Shown piece by piece: positions 1 to 9,197 of a stretch of DNA of 64,000 nt. Below the pieces are notes generated by a model. That model made no database searches and was not told the origin of the DNA. It was given only the letters and a program-made list of their open reading frames with translations. Within the stretch, counting starts at the first letter, position 1, and each line of letters opens with the position of its first letter. The position numbers and the translations under genes were made by a program. The stretch lies in contig CANMVC010000001.1 in the NCBI GenBank assembly GCA_947501325.1, positions 1,116,001-1,180,000 of the forward strand, given 5' to 3'. This stretch comes from an uncultured Sphingomonadaceae bacterium. Lineage in GTDB: Bacteria > Pseudomonadota > Alphaproteobacteria > Sphingomonadales > Sphingomonadaceae.

Positions 1-1
1 T

Positions 2-1723
2 ATCAACGAAGCCGGTGCTACGTTCAGCAGGCAGATCTATTCCTTCTATGCGCAGGACGAGTGGCAGGCGACGGATCAGCTCAGCCTGACTGCCGGTGTG
101 CGAGTACAGATCTATGACGGCGACGGCGTTCCCCGTGCCAATCCCCTTTTCCAGCAACGCTTCGGCATCACAAATGCCGTGCCATTTAGCAATCTAGAAC
201 CAGTCATTCTGCCTCGTTTTTCGGCCACTTATGACTTCGATAATCAGGGCTTCCTGAGCAACTCAACACTCACAGGCGGTATTGGATTGTTTTCTGGCGG
301 CGACCCGCTGGTTTTCTTCTCTAATGCTTTCTCCAACGACGGCTTTGCATCGGCTAACGGAGATACATTTGATGCTGAATGTGTAGGATTACTTGATGGT
401 AATGGCAATTTCAACGTCCTTGCTGGAGGTGCGTTCAGCGGGTTCCCCCAATGCGCCCTTCAGGCTGCAAACAATGCAGCAACCGACGGCCGCGCTGACG
501 TGAAGTCAACCGACCCGGATCTTAAAATACCGACAGTGATGCGTGCCAATCTTGGACTTTCCTCTACAATTGGTTCGGAATCCGGATTCTTCTCGAACTG
601 GAACATAAATCTGGATTATATCTATTCCCGGTTCATCAACCCGATTAATATCAACGATCTCGTTCAGGTCCCAGATATTCGCCAAGGGTTGAATGGCTTT
701 GCAATTGATGGACGTCCGCTATTGGCAGCGATTGATCCTTTGCAGCCTGGTTGCAACGCACAACTTCAAGGCACGGGTGGCACGCCACCGATCTATACCG
801 GAGTGACAGATGACTGTTACGGAACGCGAATTGACGATTTCAATCAGCTGACCAACGGGCGTGACTATGACAGCCATGTCTTCTCTTTCGCTTTGTCCAA
901 GCGATTTGAGAGCGGCATTTTCACCGATGGCGGTAATGTCAATGTCAGTTTTGGTTATGCGTTTACGGATTCTAACAACACTCGGAACATTTTCGGTGCG
1001 ACGGCCAACGGTAACTTTGAAGATACGGCAGCATTCGATTTTCAGGATCCGGCAATCTCTACATCCAACTTTGAAACACGACATAACTTCACGTTTGCCG
1101 CCAATTTCCGCGAAGAGTTTTTTGGTGATTACGGCACTCAACTCGGCCTGTTCTTTTCTGCCAGATCCGGTCGTCCTTATAGTCTGACATTTAGCGGTGA
1201 CGGGTTCCAGGATTCGTCTTCGGGTGACAATAACGCGTTGTTGTATATCCCGACCGGCATCAACGATCCGAACATTGCACCACCAGTCTTCGACGCCATG
1301 GGCGTTCAGACCGGTGGCTCCAATCTGGCCGATGTACAGGCGCTCCTTAACTTCCTACCAAGCGTCAATTGCAGCTTTACTCCAGGCCAAACCATCCGGC
1401 GGAATACCTGCCGCAACGACTGGGTATTTGATATGGATTTTCGTATCAGCCAAGAAATTCCCGGTCCTGGTCGTCTGTTCGGGGTAGAAGACAAGATCGA
1501 ACTTTTTGCCGATTTCGACAATTTCCTCAACTTTATCGATACGGATTGGAATGTCTTCCGCAACCGTGAAGATGAAGATGGATTGATCAATCTCATCGGT
1601 ACATCCGGGGTGGATAGTCAGGGTCGCTATATTTTAGAGAATACAAACTTAGATGATCAGGAACAGATCAACTTCTCTTCGTCTGTTTGGCGGATCCAGC
1701 TTGGCGTCCGTTACGAATTCTAA
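2..1723 (+). CDS. TonB-dependent receptor, OAR-like, 3' part only (5' end outside window)
   Basis: This is the C-terminal part of an outer-membrane TonB-dependent receptor, which takes up a large or scarce substrate such as a siderophore or glycan. The frame is open from base 2, well upstream of the first internal GTG at 98, so the gene begins outside the window and the signal peptide and plug are not visible. The early segment FYAQDEWQATDQLSLTAGVR is typical of barrel strands in OAR-like receptors. Alternating aromatic and polar strands follow, and the chain ends in YEF, the C-terminal aromatic expected of a BAM substrate. A cysteine pair in a long extracellular-type loop (around 'PGCNAQ...DDCYG') fits this class. 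The substrate cannot be told. A good terminator follows. Confidence 0.88.
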   Translation: MNEAGATFSRQIYSFYAQDEWQATDQLSLTAGVRVQIYDGDGVPRANPLFQQRFGITNAVPFSNLEPVILPRFSATYDFDNQGFLSNSTLTGGIGLFSGGDPLVFFSNAFSNDGFASANGDTFDAECVGLLDGNGNFNVLAGGAFSGFPQCALQAANNAATDGRADVKSTDPDLKIPTVMRANLGLSSTIGSESGFFSNWNINLDYIYSRFINPININDLVQVPDIRQGLNGFAIDGRPLLAAIDPLQPGCNAQLQGTGGTPPIYTGVTDDCYGTRIDDFNQLTNGRDYDSHVFSFALSKRFESGIFTDGGNVNVSFGYAFTDSNNTRNIFGATANGNFEDTAAFDFQDPAISTSNFETRHNFTFAANFREEFFGDYGTQLGLFFSARSGRPYSLTFSGDGFQDSSSGDNNALLYIPTGINDPNIAPPVFDAMGVQTGGSNLADVQALLNFLPSVNCSFTPGQTIRRNTCRNDWVFDMDFRISQEIPGPGRLFGVEDKIELFADFDNFLNFIDTDWNVFRNREDEDGLINLIGTSGVDSQGRYILENTNLDDQEQINFSSSVWRIQLGVRYEF

Positions 1724-1757
1724 CGCCTAAGCATTACTCGGACCTATCGGTCCAAAC

Positions 1758-1795
1758 AACGGCGGCGCTGCAAAGCGTCGCCGTTTGTGTTTGTT
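1758..1795 (+). terminator. Rho-independent terminator of the TonB receptor gene
   Basis: An 11-bp stem (AACGGCGGCGC, 1758-1768, with GCGTCGCCGTT, 1775-1785, one G-T wobble) has a six-base loop and is followed by a T-rich tract (TTGTGTTTGTT). Confidence 0.75.
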
Positions 1796-1853
1796 GCTAA
1801 CCATTGTTGAAAACCGGGTTCACGCAGAGACAGAGAGGGATCCCATGCTATCC

Positions 1854-1889
1854 AAAAAAAGGGCCGCCCCATTTCTGGAACGACCCTTT
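1854..1889 (-). terminator. Terminator of the carD transcription unit
   Basis: Read on the minus strand, AAAGGG.CG..CCA pairs with TGG..CG.CCCTTT around a GAAA tetraloop and is followed by an uninterrupted T tract (1854-1860 on the plus strand is poly-A). It lies just downstream of the carD stop and faces the TonB-receptor terminator, so the two convergent genes are separated by back-to-back terminators. Confidence 0.7.
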
Positions 1890-1921
1890 ATAACGTTGGA
1901 TATATGATCAGATCGCGATGA

Positions 1922-2452
1922 TCAGTCTTCCTTCACCTCATAATATTGCGGTGCCGCAATATTCAGGATTTCGAGAATCTTTGTCAGTGCGGTTGGCTCG
2001 TCAGTTTCTTCCATCGCGGCCAGTTCGCGGGCCAGGCGGCTCGAGGCCGCTTCGAAAATCTGGCGTTCGGAATAGCTTTGCTCTGGCTGATCATCAGCAC
2101 GGAACAGATCGCGGGTTACCTCGGCAATAGAGACAAGGTCACCGGAGTTGATCTTCGCTTCATATTCCTGGGCGCGGCGCGACCACATGGAGCGTTTCAC
2201 CTTCGGCTTGTCTTTCAGTGTTTCAAGCGCCTCTTTCAGCGTCTTGTCAGAAGACAGTTTGCGCATGCCCACGCCTTCTGCCTTGTTCATTGGCACTCGC
2301 AACGTCATGCGTTCTTTTTCAAAGCGCAGAACATATAGTTCCAGTTGCATGCCAGCAATTTCTTCGTTTTGCAGTTCGATAACACGACCCACACCGTGTT
2401 TTGGATAAACAACATAATCGCCCACATCAAAGGACAGCGTATTCGCAGCCAT
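1922..2452 (-). CDS. carD: CarD/CdnL family transcriptional regulator
   Basis: This 176-residue protein belongs to the CarD/CdnL family, which binds the RNA polymerase beta subunit and stabilises the open promoter complex, notably at rRNA promoters. Residues about 8-65 form the Tudor-like RNAP-interacting domain (DYVVYPKHGVGRV near the start), and the rest is the helical DNA-contacting domain with a conserved Trp in KRSMWSRRAQEYE. The length is normal for alphaproteobacterial CarD. An AAGG seven bases before the ATG supports the start. It lies downstream of fdxA, the S4 gene and a helicase on the same strand, an arrangement I recall as recurrent in Alphaproteobacteria. A gap of about 250 bp to fdxA suggests it also has its own promoter. 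Confidence 0.93.
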   Translation of the reverse strand: MAANTLSFDVGDYVVYPKHGVGRVIELQNEEIAGMQLELYVLRFEKERMTLRVPMNKAEGVGMRKLSSDKTLKEALETLKDKPKVKRSMWSRRAQEYEAKINSGDLVSIAEVTRDLFRADDQPEQSYSERQIFEAASSRLARELAAMEETDEPTALTKILEILNIAAPQYYEVKED

Positions 2453-2699
2453 AAAAAGCCTTTCTTTCTCTATGGAAAAGAAGGTTTATTTCAGTCAAAT
2501 TTCTCAAAACCCCGACGAAAAAACCCTTTTGTTCATATACATAACGACCGAACACCCCCCGTGCCCAGCCGTTAACCGACATTAGTGTTAGCAGATTCGT
2601 CACAAAAAAGCAATTTATCGTTGCAACACACAACTGATCGCTCGGCGAACCCATGGTGCCAAGCGATATAGTGATGCTTTTATTCAGATCAAGCGGTGC

Positions 2700-3038
2700 T
2701 TAATCGCCTTGACCGGGTTTCTCGGAGAAATGGGCTTCAAACTTGCCTTCCACGCCTTTAAATTCATCGGCGTCAGCTGGTGGCTCACGACTGACAGTGA
2801 TGTTCGGCCAGCTTTCGGAATATTTGGTATTCACTTCGAGCCACTTTTCCAAGCCGTCTTCGGTGTCCGGCAAAATTGCTTCGGCAGGGCATTCCGGCTC
2901 ACACACACCACAGTCAATGCATTCACTGGGATTGATGACGAGCATATTTTCGCCCTCATAGAAACAATCAACGGGGCAGACTTCAACGCAGTCCATATAT
3001 TTGCATTTGATACATGCGTCGGTAACAACATAAGTCAT
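2700..3038 (-). CDS. fdxA: 7Fe ferredoxin (3Fe-4S/4Fe-4S), FdxA type
   Basis: Small (112 residues) acidic electron carrier of the FdxA family. The cysteine pattern is clear: C9, C17 and C50 would hold the [3Fe-4S] cluster, and C21, C40, C43 and C46 the [4Fe-4S] cluster; C12 and C25 are additional cysteines. Motifs are [14 protein letters not shown] and [12 protein letters not shown]. The C-terminal extension of about 55 residues without cysteines ([16 protein letters not shown]) is typical of alphaproteobacterial and mycobacterial FdxA. It probably serves as a soluble cytoplasmic electron donor; the partner is not evident. It sits between the S4 gene and carD on the same strand. Confidence 0.95.
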   Translation of the reverse strand: MTYVVTDACIKCKYMDCVEVCPVDCFYEGENMLVINPSECIDCGVCEPECPAEAILPDTEDGLEKWLEVNTKYSESWPNITVSREPPADADEFKGVEGKFEAHFSEKPGQGD

Positions 3039-3139
3039 CGGGTCGTCTACTCCATCTTACAGATCGCTATATTTGCGATCTTTGAATCACTGCTATTGCC
3101 CAAAATTGGGAACGTCAACAGTTGGTTTCGGCTCCTAAT

Positions 3140-3442
3140 TCATTGACCAGTGCGCAGTCTTTCAAAACAGCTTTGCGCATCTGGCGCGCTACCGCGCCGC
3201 ACAGGCAACACCGCTATTCGGATGACATGCACCTCACGGCCTTGCGGAATGGTTAAAATATCGCCCTCGCGCACCATCACATGCGCCCGATCCACGCGGC
3301 GACCATTAAGGCGGACATGACCTTTATTAGCCAGTTTTTTTGCCATAGTCCGATTGCCGGCAAAGCGCAGATACCAAAGCAGCTTATCGATCCTGAGCGT
3401 TAATGGGTCAGGTTTCGGTTCAGCTGCTTTTTTACTTCTCAA
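3140..3442 (-). CDS. S4-domain RNA-binding protein (Hsp15-like)
   Basis: A 100-residue basic protein whose residues about 15-75 form an S4 RNA-binding fold (RIDKLLWYLRF, then KKLANKGHVRLNGRRV). Hsp15 (HslR) in E. coli rescues stalled 50S subunits carrying nascent chain, and alphaproteobacterial relatives are shorter. The stop-to-start distance from the upstream helicase gene is only about ten bases, so the two are almost certainly co-transcribed, which hints at a joint role in RNA handling. No enzymatic domain is attached. Confidence 0.88.
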   Translation of the reverse strand: MRSKKAAEPKPDPLTLRIDKLLWYLRFAGNRTMAKKLANKGHVRLNGRRVDRAHVMVREGDILTIPQGREVHVIRIAVLPVRRGSAPDAQSCFERLRTGQ

Positions 3443-3451
3443 AGTGGCATC

Positions 3452-6181
3452 CTATTTTTTCATTGCCTCCTTCAGCGCCGCTAGTTCGGCAAAGGCCCCA
3501 CCAGCAGTGGCCAAGACTGGCTCTGTCTTACGCGGTGCGGAACCGGACTTATTCGGTCGCTTGCCGCCTCTTTTCTTGCTATTGCCTTTATGTGGCTTTC
3601 CGGACCGGACTTTACCCATGCCCTTCCAGCGCCAATAGATCGCGGCAGGTTCGGGTTGGTCGATTTCATTTTTAGCGTCTTGCGGCACGGCTGCGGTAGA
3701 GGCTTCGGACGAAATTGTGTCGGTGGCAGCGACCTCAGGTTCCGGTGTTTCCTTTGGCTCGACAACCTGCGGCTTATCGTCCGTTTTAACAAAGCCCGCC
3801 ATATCAAGCAGTGCTTCATGCACTTCCGTCGAAAGACCTAAAGAGGTTGCGAGGGCTGGATCTACCGCGAAAACCGGGCCCGCCTGTCGCGCCTCATGTG
3901 CTTGCTTTACCAAACGCTCCGCCATATCGACACGCACATATTCGCTACCAATTTTCCGAAAGCCCAATCGCCCCGCATGTTCCGGCGCGGCAAATTTCCA
4001 ATCCTTCAGATGCACCGCATTATCGCCGGGAAGCGCAATCATGGGTTGCTCGTCCAATGCGGAAAACAAAGCATTGCGCCAAAGCACGGCACCGGGCTTC
4101 ATCAATGCATGGTGGAAAATATCAAGCGCCCCAAAAACCAATCCGCCACGTCGTGCAACGCCGCGCATATCATTGTCGAGAGCGCGAACTGCCTGATCAA
4201 TCTGCCGACGCATGATGATGCCACCCGCTTCGACAATCTGAGCAAAAAGCGCGCGAACCGAAGCGGGTGTGTTGGCATCATTGGCAAGCGCGTCAATTTT
4301 GACGAGCCCATCAAGATGCTTTGCCTTCATCGCTTCCACCCAATGCTTGACGCGCTCTTCGGCCTTCTTGCTGTTTTCCGGGGAAATGTCTTTAAGCGCA
4401 CGGTCGAATTTTATCTCGGGATGAAGAAGATTTTTTCCCTTGGTCAGCACAGCAAGCTTAGCCTCTTGCCAATAAACGACGGGCTGACCGGATTCGTCAG
4501 CGGCCAGTGTCAATTCACTATCAGGGGCTTTTGCCAACACGTCAGCTTTGTCTGTCATAATTGGTCCTAAATATCTTTCCGCTGCGGCAAGCAGCATTTT
4601 GCGATCTTCTCTCCGGCTATCCGACGGCACAACAAATTGGAAGCCTTTCAGCGTCCCGATTTTCAGTCCGTCTACCAATACCGCTCCATCTGCTTCTAGT
4701 CCAACATCTTGCGGTAATGCATCTTTCATTAGTCCGCGCATCAATACACGCGTGCGTTTATCGACAAATCTTTGTGTAAGCTGGATATGCATGGCATCAC
4801 TTAACTGGCGCTCCAAAGCGCGGGTGCGCTCGACCATCACGTCTGCTTGCTCAACCCAGCGCGACTTTTGTGCAATATAGCTCCAACTTCGGGCCGCGGA
4901 TATGCGGGCAGCCAGAGTAGAAATATCCCCTTGCACATTTTCCAACCGCGCAATCTCCTGAGCCATGCGCGCATGAGGAATACGGCCATTGCCTTGTGCT
5001 AAATAAGGCCAAAGCGATGCGACGAAACGCGCCTGATGATCCGCACCTATCTTGCGGAAATCCGGAATGCAGGCGGCTTCCCACAATATGCGCACGTGAT
5101 CACGACCCATCGCGAGGCGGCTGACATTGGGGTCTTGTGCTAACCGTTTTAATACCGCTAAATCCACGGCTTCAGGCGCGGCCTGCAGCAGCCGTTCTCT
5201 CGGTTTATCCTCCAACGATTGGATCAGGCTGTTTACGCTGGCCAAATCCGGCTCGGCATTGCGCCAGTAGAGCCATTCCAATACTGGAAAACTGTGGTCC
5301 TCAAGCCGCTCTATCTCTTCCGGTTGCAACTCATCGGACGACGCCAGACCCGACAACACGCCAAAACTGCCATCTTTTTGATGGCGCCCGGCTCGTCCGG
5401 CAATTTGTCCAATTTCGGCGAGCGTCAGACGGCGACGACGGCGACCATCGAATTTCTTCAAGGCTGCAAACGCGACGTGAGAAACATCCAGATTCAAACC
5501 CATACCAATTGCGTCAGTGGCAACAAGATAATCCACCTCTCCGTCCTGATACATTTGTACTTGGGCATTGCGGGTCTGTGGAGAAAGCGAGCCCATTACG
5601 ATGGCAGCGCCACCATGTTGTCGGCGCAGCATTTCAGCGATCGCATAAACATCCTCCAACGAGAATGCGACAATTGCTGAACGCCTCGGAAGTCGAGACA
5701 ATTTTCGTGGCCCTGCATAGCTCAATGTGGAAAAGCGCGGGCGGCTGACGATTTCCGCATCGGGGATAAGTTGCTGGATGATTGGCCGAAGGCTGTCTGA
5801 CCCCAGGATCATCGTTTCGTCCCGACCGCGAATGTTCAATATCCGATCGGTAAAAATATGCCCCCGCTCCGGGTTTATTCCCAGTTGCGCTTCATCAATC
5901 GCGACAAAGCTGAAATCTCGATCAATCGGCATTGCTTCGGCCGTACAGAGGAACCAACGGGCATCAGGCGGGATAATTTTTTCTTCGCCGGTCACCAAAG
6001 CCACGCGATTGGCGCCCTTGAGCGCGACCACACGGTCATAAACCTCCCGCGCCAGTAAACGCAGAGGGAAACCGATCATACCACTGGAATGCGCGCACAT
6101 CCGTTCGACCGCCAAATGGGTCTTACCGGTATTCGTAGGACCTAGTACGGCGATGACAGGAGACGGGGAGAATTCAGACAT
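3452..6181 (-). CDS. Suv3-like DEAD/DEAH-family RNA helicase with basic tail
   Basis: About 909 residues when started at the ATG at 6181; an open frame extends 12 codons further upstream to 6217, but those codons (CCRCGVV) look non-coding. Walker A is LGPTNTGKTH right at the N-terminus, Walker B is AIDEAQ, and the motif VI-like segment GQIAGRAGRH shows a complete SF2 core resembling mitochondrial Suv3, an RNA helicase partner of degradosomes. The second half has helical and accessory regions, ending in an acidic linker and then a Lys/Arg-rich tail (GKPHKGNSKKRGGKRPNK), a likely RNA-binding extension. It heads the helicase-S4-fdxA-carD group. RNA unwinding is inferred from the family. Confidence 0.9.
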   Translation of the reverse strand: MSEFSPSPVIAVLGPTNTGKTHLAVERMCAHSSGMIGFPLRLLAREVYDRVVALKGANRVALVTGEEKIIPPDARWFLCTAEAMPIDRDFSFVAIDEAQLGINPERGHIFTDRILNIRGRDETMILGSDSLRPIIQQLIPDAEIVSRPRFSTLSYAGPRKLSRLPRRSAIVAFSLEDVYAIAEMLRRQHGGAAIVMGSLSPQTRNAQVQMYQDGEVDYLVATDAIGMGLNLDVSHVAFAALKKFDGRRRRRLTLAEIGQIAGRAGRHQKDGSFGVLSGLASSDELQPEEIERLEDHSFPVLEWLYWRNAEPDLASVNSLIQSLEDKPRERLLQAAPEAVDLAVLKRLAQDPNVSRLAMGRDHVRILWEAACIPDFRKIGADHQARFVASLWPYLAQGNGRIPHARMAQEIARLENVQGDISTLAARISAARSWSYIAQKSRWVEQADVMVERTRALERQLSDAMHIQLTQRFVDKRTRVLMRGLMKDALPQDVGLEADGAVLVDGLKIGTLKGFQFVVPSDSRREDRKMLLAAAERYLGPIMTDKADVLAKAPDSELTLAADESGQPVVYWQEAKLAVLTKGKNLLHPEIKFDRALKDISPENSKKAEERVKHWVEAMKAKHLDGLVKIDALANDANTPASVRALFAQIVEAGGIIMRRQIDQAVRALDNDMRGVARRGGLVFGALDIFHHALMKPGAVLWRNALFSALDEQPMIALPGDNAVHLKDWKFAAPEHAGRLGFRKIGSEYVRVDMAERLVKQAHEARQAGPVFAVDPALATSLGLSTEVHEALLDMAGFVKTDDKPQVVEPKETPEPEVAATDTISSEASTAAVPQDAKNEIDQPEPAAIYWRWKGMGKVRSGKPHKGNSKKRGGKRPNKSGSAPRKTEPVLATAGGAFAELAALKEAMKK

Positions 6182-6415
6182 TTGTTTCACCACACCGCAT
6201 CTGCAGCAAACTGGCAAGCAGATTCAGCCAGGAATCACCGCAATTCTCTCTTATCCGGCTGGATATCGGCGATAATACACGTTTTATCGCATAGCATGTG
6301 ATCGATACCCGATCTTAATTTGACATTAACCCTCTTCCTTCACAGAGATAGAAACAAGATTGCGGTGAAAATCTATCTTTTGCTTAAAGAAAGTTAGCAT
6401 CGCCAAGGGGTGCAT

Positions 6416-7984
6416 TTGTTCAAGAGTATCGACATGCTTGCCGATCAGGGAAATGGAGCAGCGGCTATCGCCGCCAACCCCACTGCGCCTTCCTTTGAGA
6501 TGCCCGAGAATATCGGGAACCTAGTAGACGGCTGGCGCGATCGTTTGGGTGATGTTGACTGGGTACCCGACCTTGGCCGCGACATTGGCAGCGTCACTTG
6601 GCTGCGCGGTCTTGCAACATTGGTTTTACTCTGTGGCACAGCGATCAACTGCTTGCCCGACTTCGGTCCAATTAATGGCCATCAAAATCCGGCGCTGACC
6701 GGTTTTCGTGCCGACCAGGCGAGATCACAAACGATTGCGCCACTCGCCTACGGTTCCGATACTGGTATCAGGATGGCCGCTACCGACGCAGTGCGTCCTC
6801 TAGCGCAGAGCCCTGAGCGCCCATCGATAGAGCTGGTGGCAACACTGGGCCGAGGCGACAGCTTGCGCCGGGTCTTGCAACGCGCCGGTGTGGCCAATCA
6901 GGAAGCACGGGACGTGACCGATATGGTTGCCAGCGCCGTCTCATTGGGCGAAATCAAGCCCGGCACGAAAATTGACATCGTTCTAGGCCGGCGTCCCGCC
7001 AAAAATCAACCGCGCCCCCTTGACCAACTGGCATTCCGGGCACGCTTTGATTTGAACCTGGAAGTTCTGCGGAACGGTGATCAGTTAAAACTCAACCGCA
7101 AACCAATCCTGGTCGATAACACGCCTTTGCGTATCAAGGGCGTTGTGGGATCAAGCCTCTATCGATCTGCTCGCGCTGCTGGCGCTCCGGCCGAAGCGGT
7201 GCAAAAATTTCTGCAGGTTATCGGAACGAAAATGTCGGTGTCGCGCGATATCCGGTCAACCGACGAATTCGACATCATCCTCGGCTATCGCCGCGCTGAA
7301 ACCGGCGAGGTTGAAGTTGGCGATCTGCTTTATGCTGGTATCGACCGTGGCGGCAAAGCAAAGGCCCAGATGGTAAAATGGAATAGCAGTGGGCGCACCA
7401 ACTGGTTTGAAGCATCTGGCGTCGGGCAATCGCGCGGCGAACTGGTCAGGCCTACCAGGGGGCGCACGACTTCTGGCTATGGTATGCGGCGTCATCCGAT
7501 ATTACGCTATAAACGCATGCATAGTGGCATTGACTTCGGTGGCGGATACGGCGCTCCCATTTATGCGGTGACAGACGGCAAGGTAACTTTTGCCGGTCGA
7601 AAAGGCGGTTATGGCAAGTTTGTGAAGATCAAGCATAGCCGCGGCTTGGCTTCCGGCTATGCCCATATGAGCCGCATCGCGGTCAGCAATGGGCGCAGCG
7701 TACGCAAGGGCCAGATTATCGGTTATATCGGTTCGACCGGCATGTCGACAGGACCGCATCTTCACTATGAGCTTTATCGCAATGGTCGGACCATCAACCC
7801 CAACTCGGTAAAATTCGTCGAACGCTCCGAATTGAGCGGCAAAGAACTGAGGCGGTTCAAAGATGAATTAAAGCGGCTGAAACAAGTTACGCCAGGCGCC
7901 GCTCTTGGAACCCTGAAAAGCGCTTCCAATGGGCCCAAAAAACAGCGGGAAATTAGCCGGTTAAGCAAAGCCTCGATCAGCTAA
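6416..7984 (+). CDS. Membrane-anchored M23 (LytM) murein endopeptidase
   Basis: About 522 residues. There is an N-terminal cytoplasmic segment, one membrane span (LATLVLLCGTAINCL, near residues 66-82), a periplasmic region resembling the OapA/LysM-like N domains (LGRGDSLRRVLQRAG), then a LytM domain. Zinc ligands are visible: HSGIDFG (H and D), YAHMS and GPHLHYE. M23 enzymes cut peptide cross-links in peptidoglycan, often DD-endopeptidases of MepM type. Start choice: GTG at 6410 overlaps the AAGGGG Shine-Dalgarno, whereas TTG at 6416 has it five bases upstream, so I place the start there; ATG at 6434 is a further alternative. It is transcribed divergently from the helicase. Confidence 0.9.
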   Translation: MFKSIDMLADQGNGAAAIAANPTAPSFEMPENIGNLVDGWRDRLGDVDWVPDLGRDIGSVTWLRGLATLVLLCGTAINCLPDFGPINGHQNPALTGFRADQARSQTIAPLAYGSDTGIRMAATDAVRPLAQSPERPSIELVATLGRGDSLRRVLQRAGVANQEARDVTDMVASAVSLGEIKPGTKIDIVLGRRPAKNQPRPLDQLAFRARFDLNLEVLRNGDQLKLNRKPILVDNTPLRIKGVVGSSLYRSARAAGAPAEAVQKFLQVIGTKMSVSRDIRSTDEFDIILGYRRAETGEVEVGDLLYAGIDRGGKAKAQMVKWNSSGRTNWFEASGVGQSRGELVRPTRGRTTSGYGMRRHPILRYKRMHSGIDFGGGYGAPIYAVTDGKVTFAGRKGGYGKFVKIKHSRGLASGYAHMSRIAVSNGRSVRKGQIIGYIGSTGMSTGPHLHYELYRNGRTINPNSVKFVERSELSGKELRRFKDELKRLKQVTPGAALGTLKSASNGPKKQREISRLSKASIS

Positions 7985-8150
7985 GGAAAATTGATTTAGA
8001 TATCGCCGCGGCAAAGGTTGCGACCATAATGGTTATAGACGTCAGCAGTCTGGCAAACAGAGTCATCGTCTGCTGCTCTCCCCAAATCTTGATGATATAG
8101 TGAGGCGTAAGGTAAAAGAAGCAATTGATCGCCCCAAGCGTTGCAACATG
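7977..8150 (-). pseudogene. Possible remnant of a small membrane protein gene
   Basis: Between the M23 gene and hemB the minus strand is open for 57 codons with a strikingly hydrophobic, protein-like reading (for example INCFFYLTPHYIIKIWGEQQ, then a second span TSITIMVATFAAA). A stop codon (TAG, 8151-8153) precedes the first open codon. The only in-frame ATG is at 8066, which would leave 29 residues. Its stop overlaps the end of the M23 gene. It could be a 5'-truncated remnant of a two-span membrane protein, a very short real protein, or chance. I do not recognise the family. Confidence 0.3.
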
Positions 8151-8195
8151 CTATTTCAATTGCTCTACGGTGCCGCGACCGTATATTGAGATGCT

Positions 8196-9197
8196 ATGAC
8201 CGAAAAAATTTCTTTCCCTCGCACCCGTCTGCGCCGATCCCGTTATTCGGCTTGGAGCCGGAAGATGGTCAGGGAAAATATCCTGACACCTGCGGATTTG
8301 ATCTGGCCGCTTTTCATTGCGGACGGTGACAAGGTTGAAGAGCCTGTTGCATCGCTCCCCGGCGTGTCGCGCTGGTCCGTGGACCTGATCGTGGAACGCG
8401 CGAAAGAGGCGCATGATTTGGGCATTCCGTGCATCGCTTTATTTCCGAATACACCTCCAGATAAACGCAGCGATAACGGCGCAGAGGCATTGAATGTCGA
8501 CAATTTAATGTGCCGCGCCACTAAAGCGATCAAAGATGCCTTGGGTGATGATATTGGCGTGCTCACCGATGTTGCGCTTGATCCTTACACAACCCACGGA
8601 CAGGACGGTTTGATTAATGCCGATGGCTATGTCGAGAATGACCGGACGCTTGATATCCTGACCAAACAGGCACTAAACCAAGCCAATGCCGGGGCCGACA
8701 TTATCGCCCCATCGGATATGATGGACGGGCGGGTCGGCGCAATTCGCGACACGCTGGAACTGGCCCATCATCATAATGTCCAGATAATGGCCTATGCGGC
8801 CAAATATGCCAGTGCCTTTTATGGCCCGTTCCGCGATGCCGTGGGATCCAGCGGCACGCTGAAAGGAGACAAGAAAAGCTATCAGATGGACGCGGCCAAT
8901 GGCGATGAAGCGATGCGCGAAATCGCCCTCGACATTGCCGAAGGCGCGGACAGCATCATGGTCAAACCTGGCCTTGCCTATCTTGACATTATTTATCGGG
9001 CCAAGACAGAATTTAATGTGCCAGTATTTGCTTATCAGGTGTCAGGTGAATATGCGTTAGTCGCCGCCGGTGCCGCCGCTGGTGTCGGCGACCGCGATGC
9101 GTTGATGATGGAAAAACTGATCGCTTTCAAACGCGCGGGCTGTTCCGGCATCCTCACCTATTTCGCCGCCGATGCGGCTCGTCTTCTCCATGAATGA
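8196..9197 (+). CDS. hemB: Delta-aminolevulinic acid dehydratase (porphobilinogen synthase)
   Basis: This 333-residue enzyme condenses two 5-aminolevulinate molecules to porphobilinogen, the second common step of tetrapyrrole synthesis. The two Schiff-base lysines lie in MAYAAKYASAFYG and SIMVKPGLAYLD. The metal-site region reads DVALDPYTTHGQDG, the aspartate form seen in magnesium-type enzymes (Pseudomonas-like) rather than the zinc-type cysteine triad, so Mg dependence is inferred. The downstream GNAT gene starts inside its last codons, indicating translational coupling. Confidence 0.96.
   Translation: MTEKISFPRTRLRRSRYSAWSRKMVRENILTPADLIWPLFIADGDKVEEPVASLPGVSRWSVDLIVERAKEAHDLGIPCIALFPNTPPDKRSDNGAEALNVDNLMCRATKAIKDALGDDIGVLTDVALDPYTTHGQDGLINADGYVENDRTLDILTKQALNQANAGADIIAPSDMMDGRVGAIRDTLELAHHHNVQIMAYAAKYASAFYGPFRDAVGSSGTLKGDKKSYQMDAANGDEAMREIALDIAEGADSIMVKPGLAYLDIIYRAKTEFNVPVFAYQVSGEYALVAAGAAAGVGDRDALMMEKLIAFKRAGCSGILTYFAADAARLLHE

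Noticed and set aside
2427-2654. 75-codon minus-strand frame between carD and fdxA
   Set aside because: It overlaps the carD start in another frame, composition is not convincing, and carD has its own ribosome-binding site.
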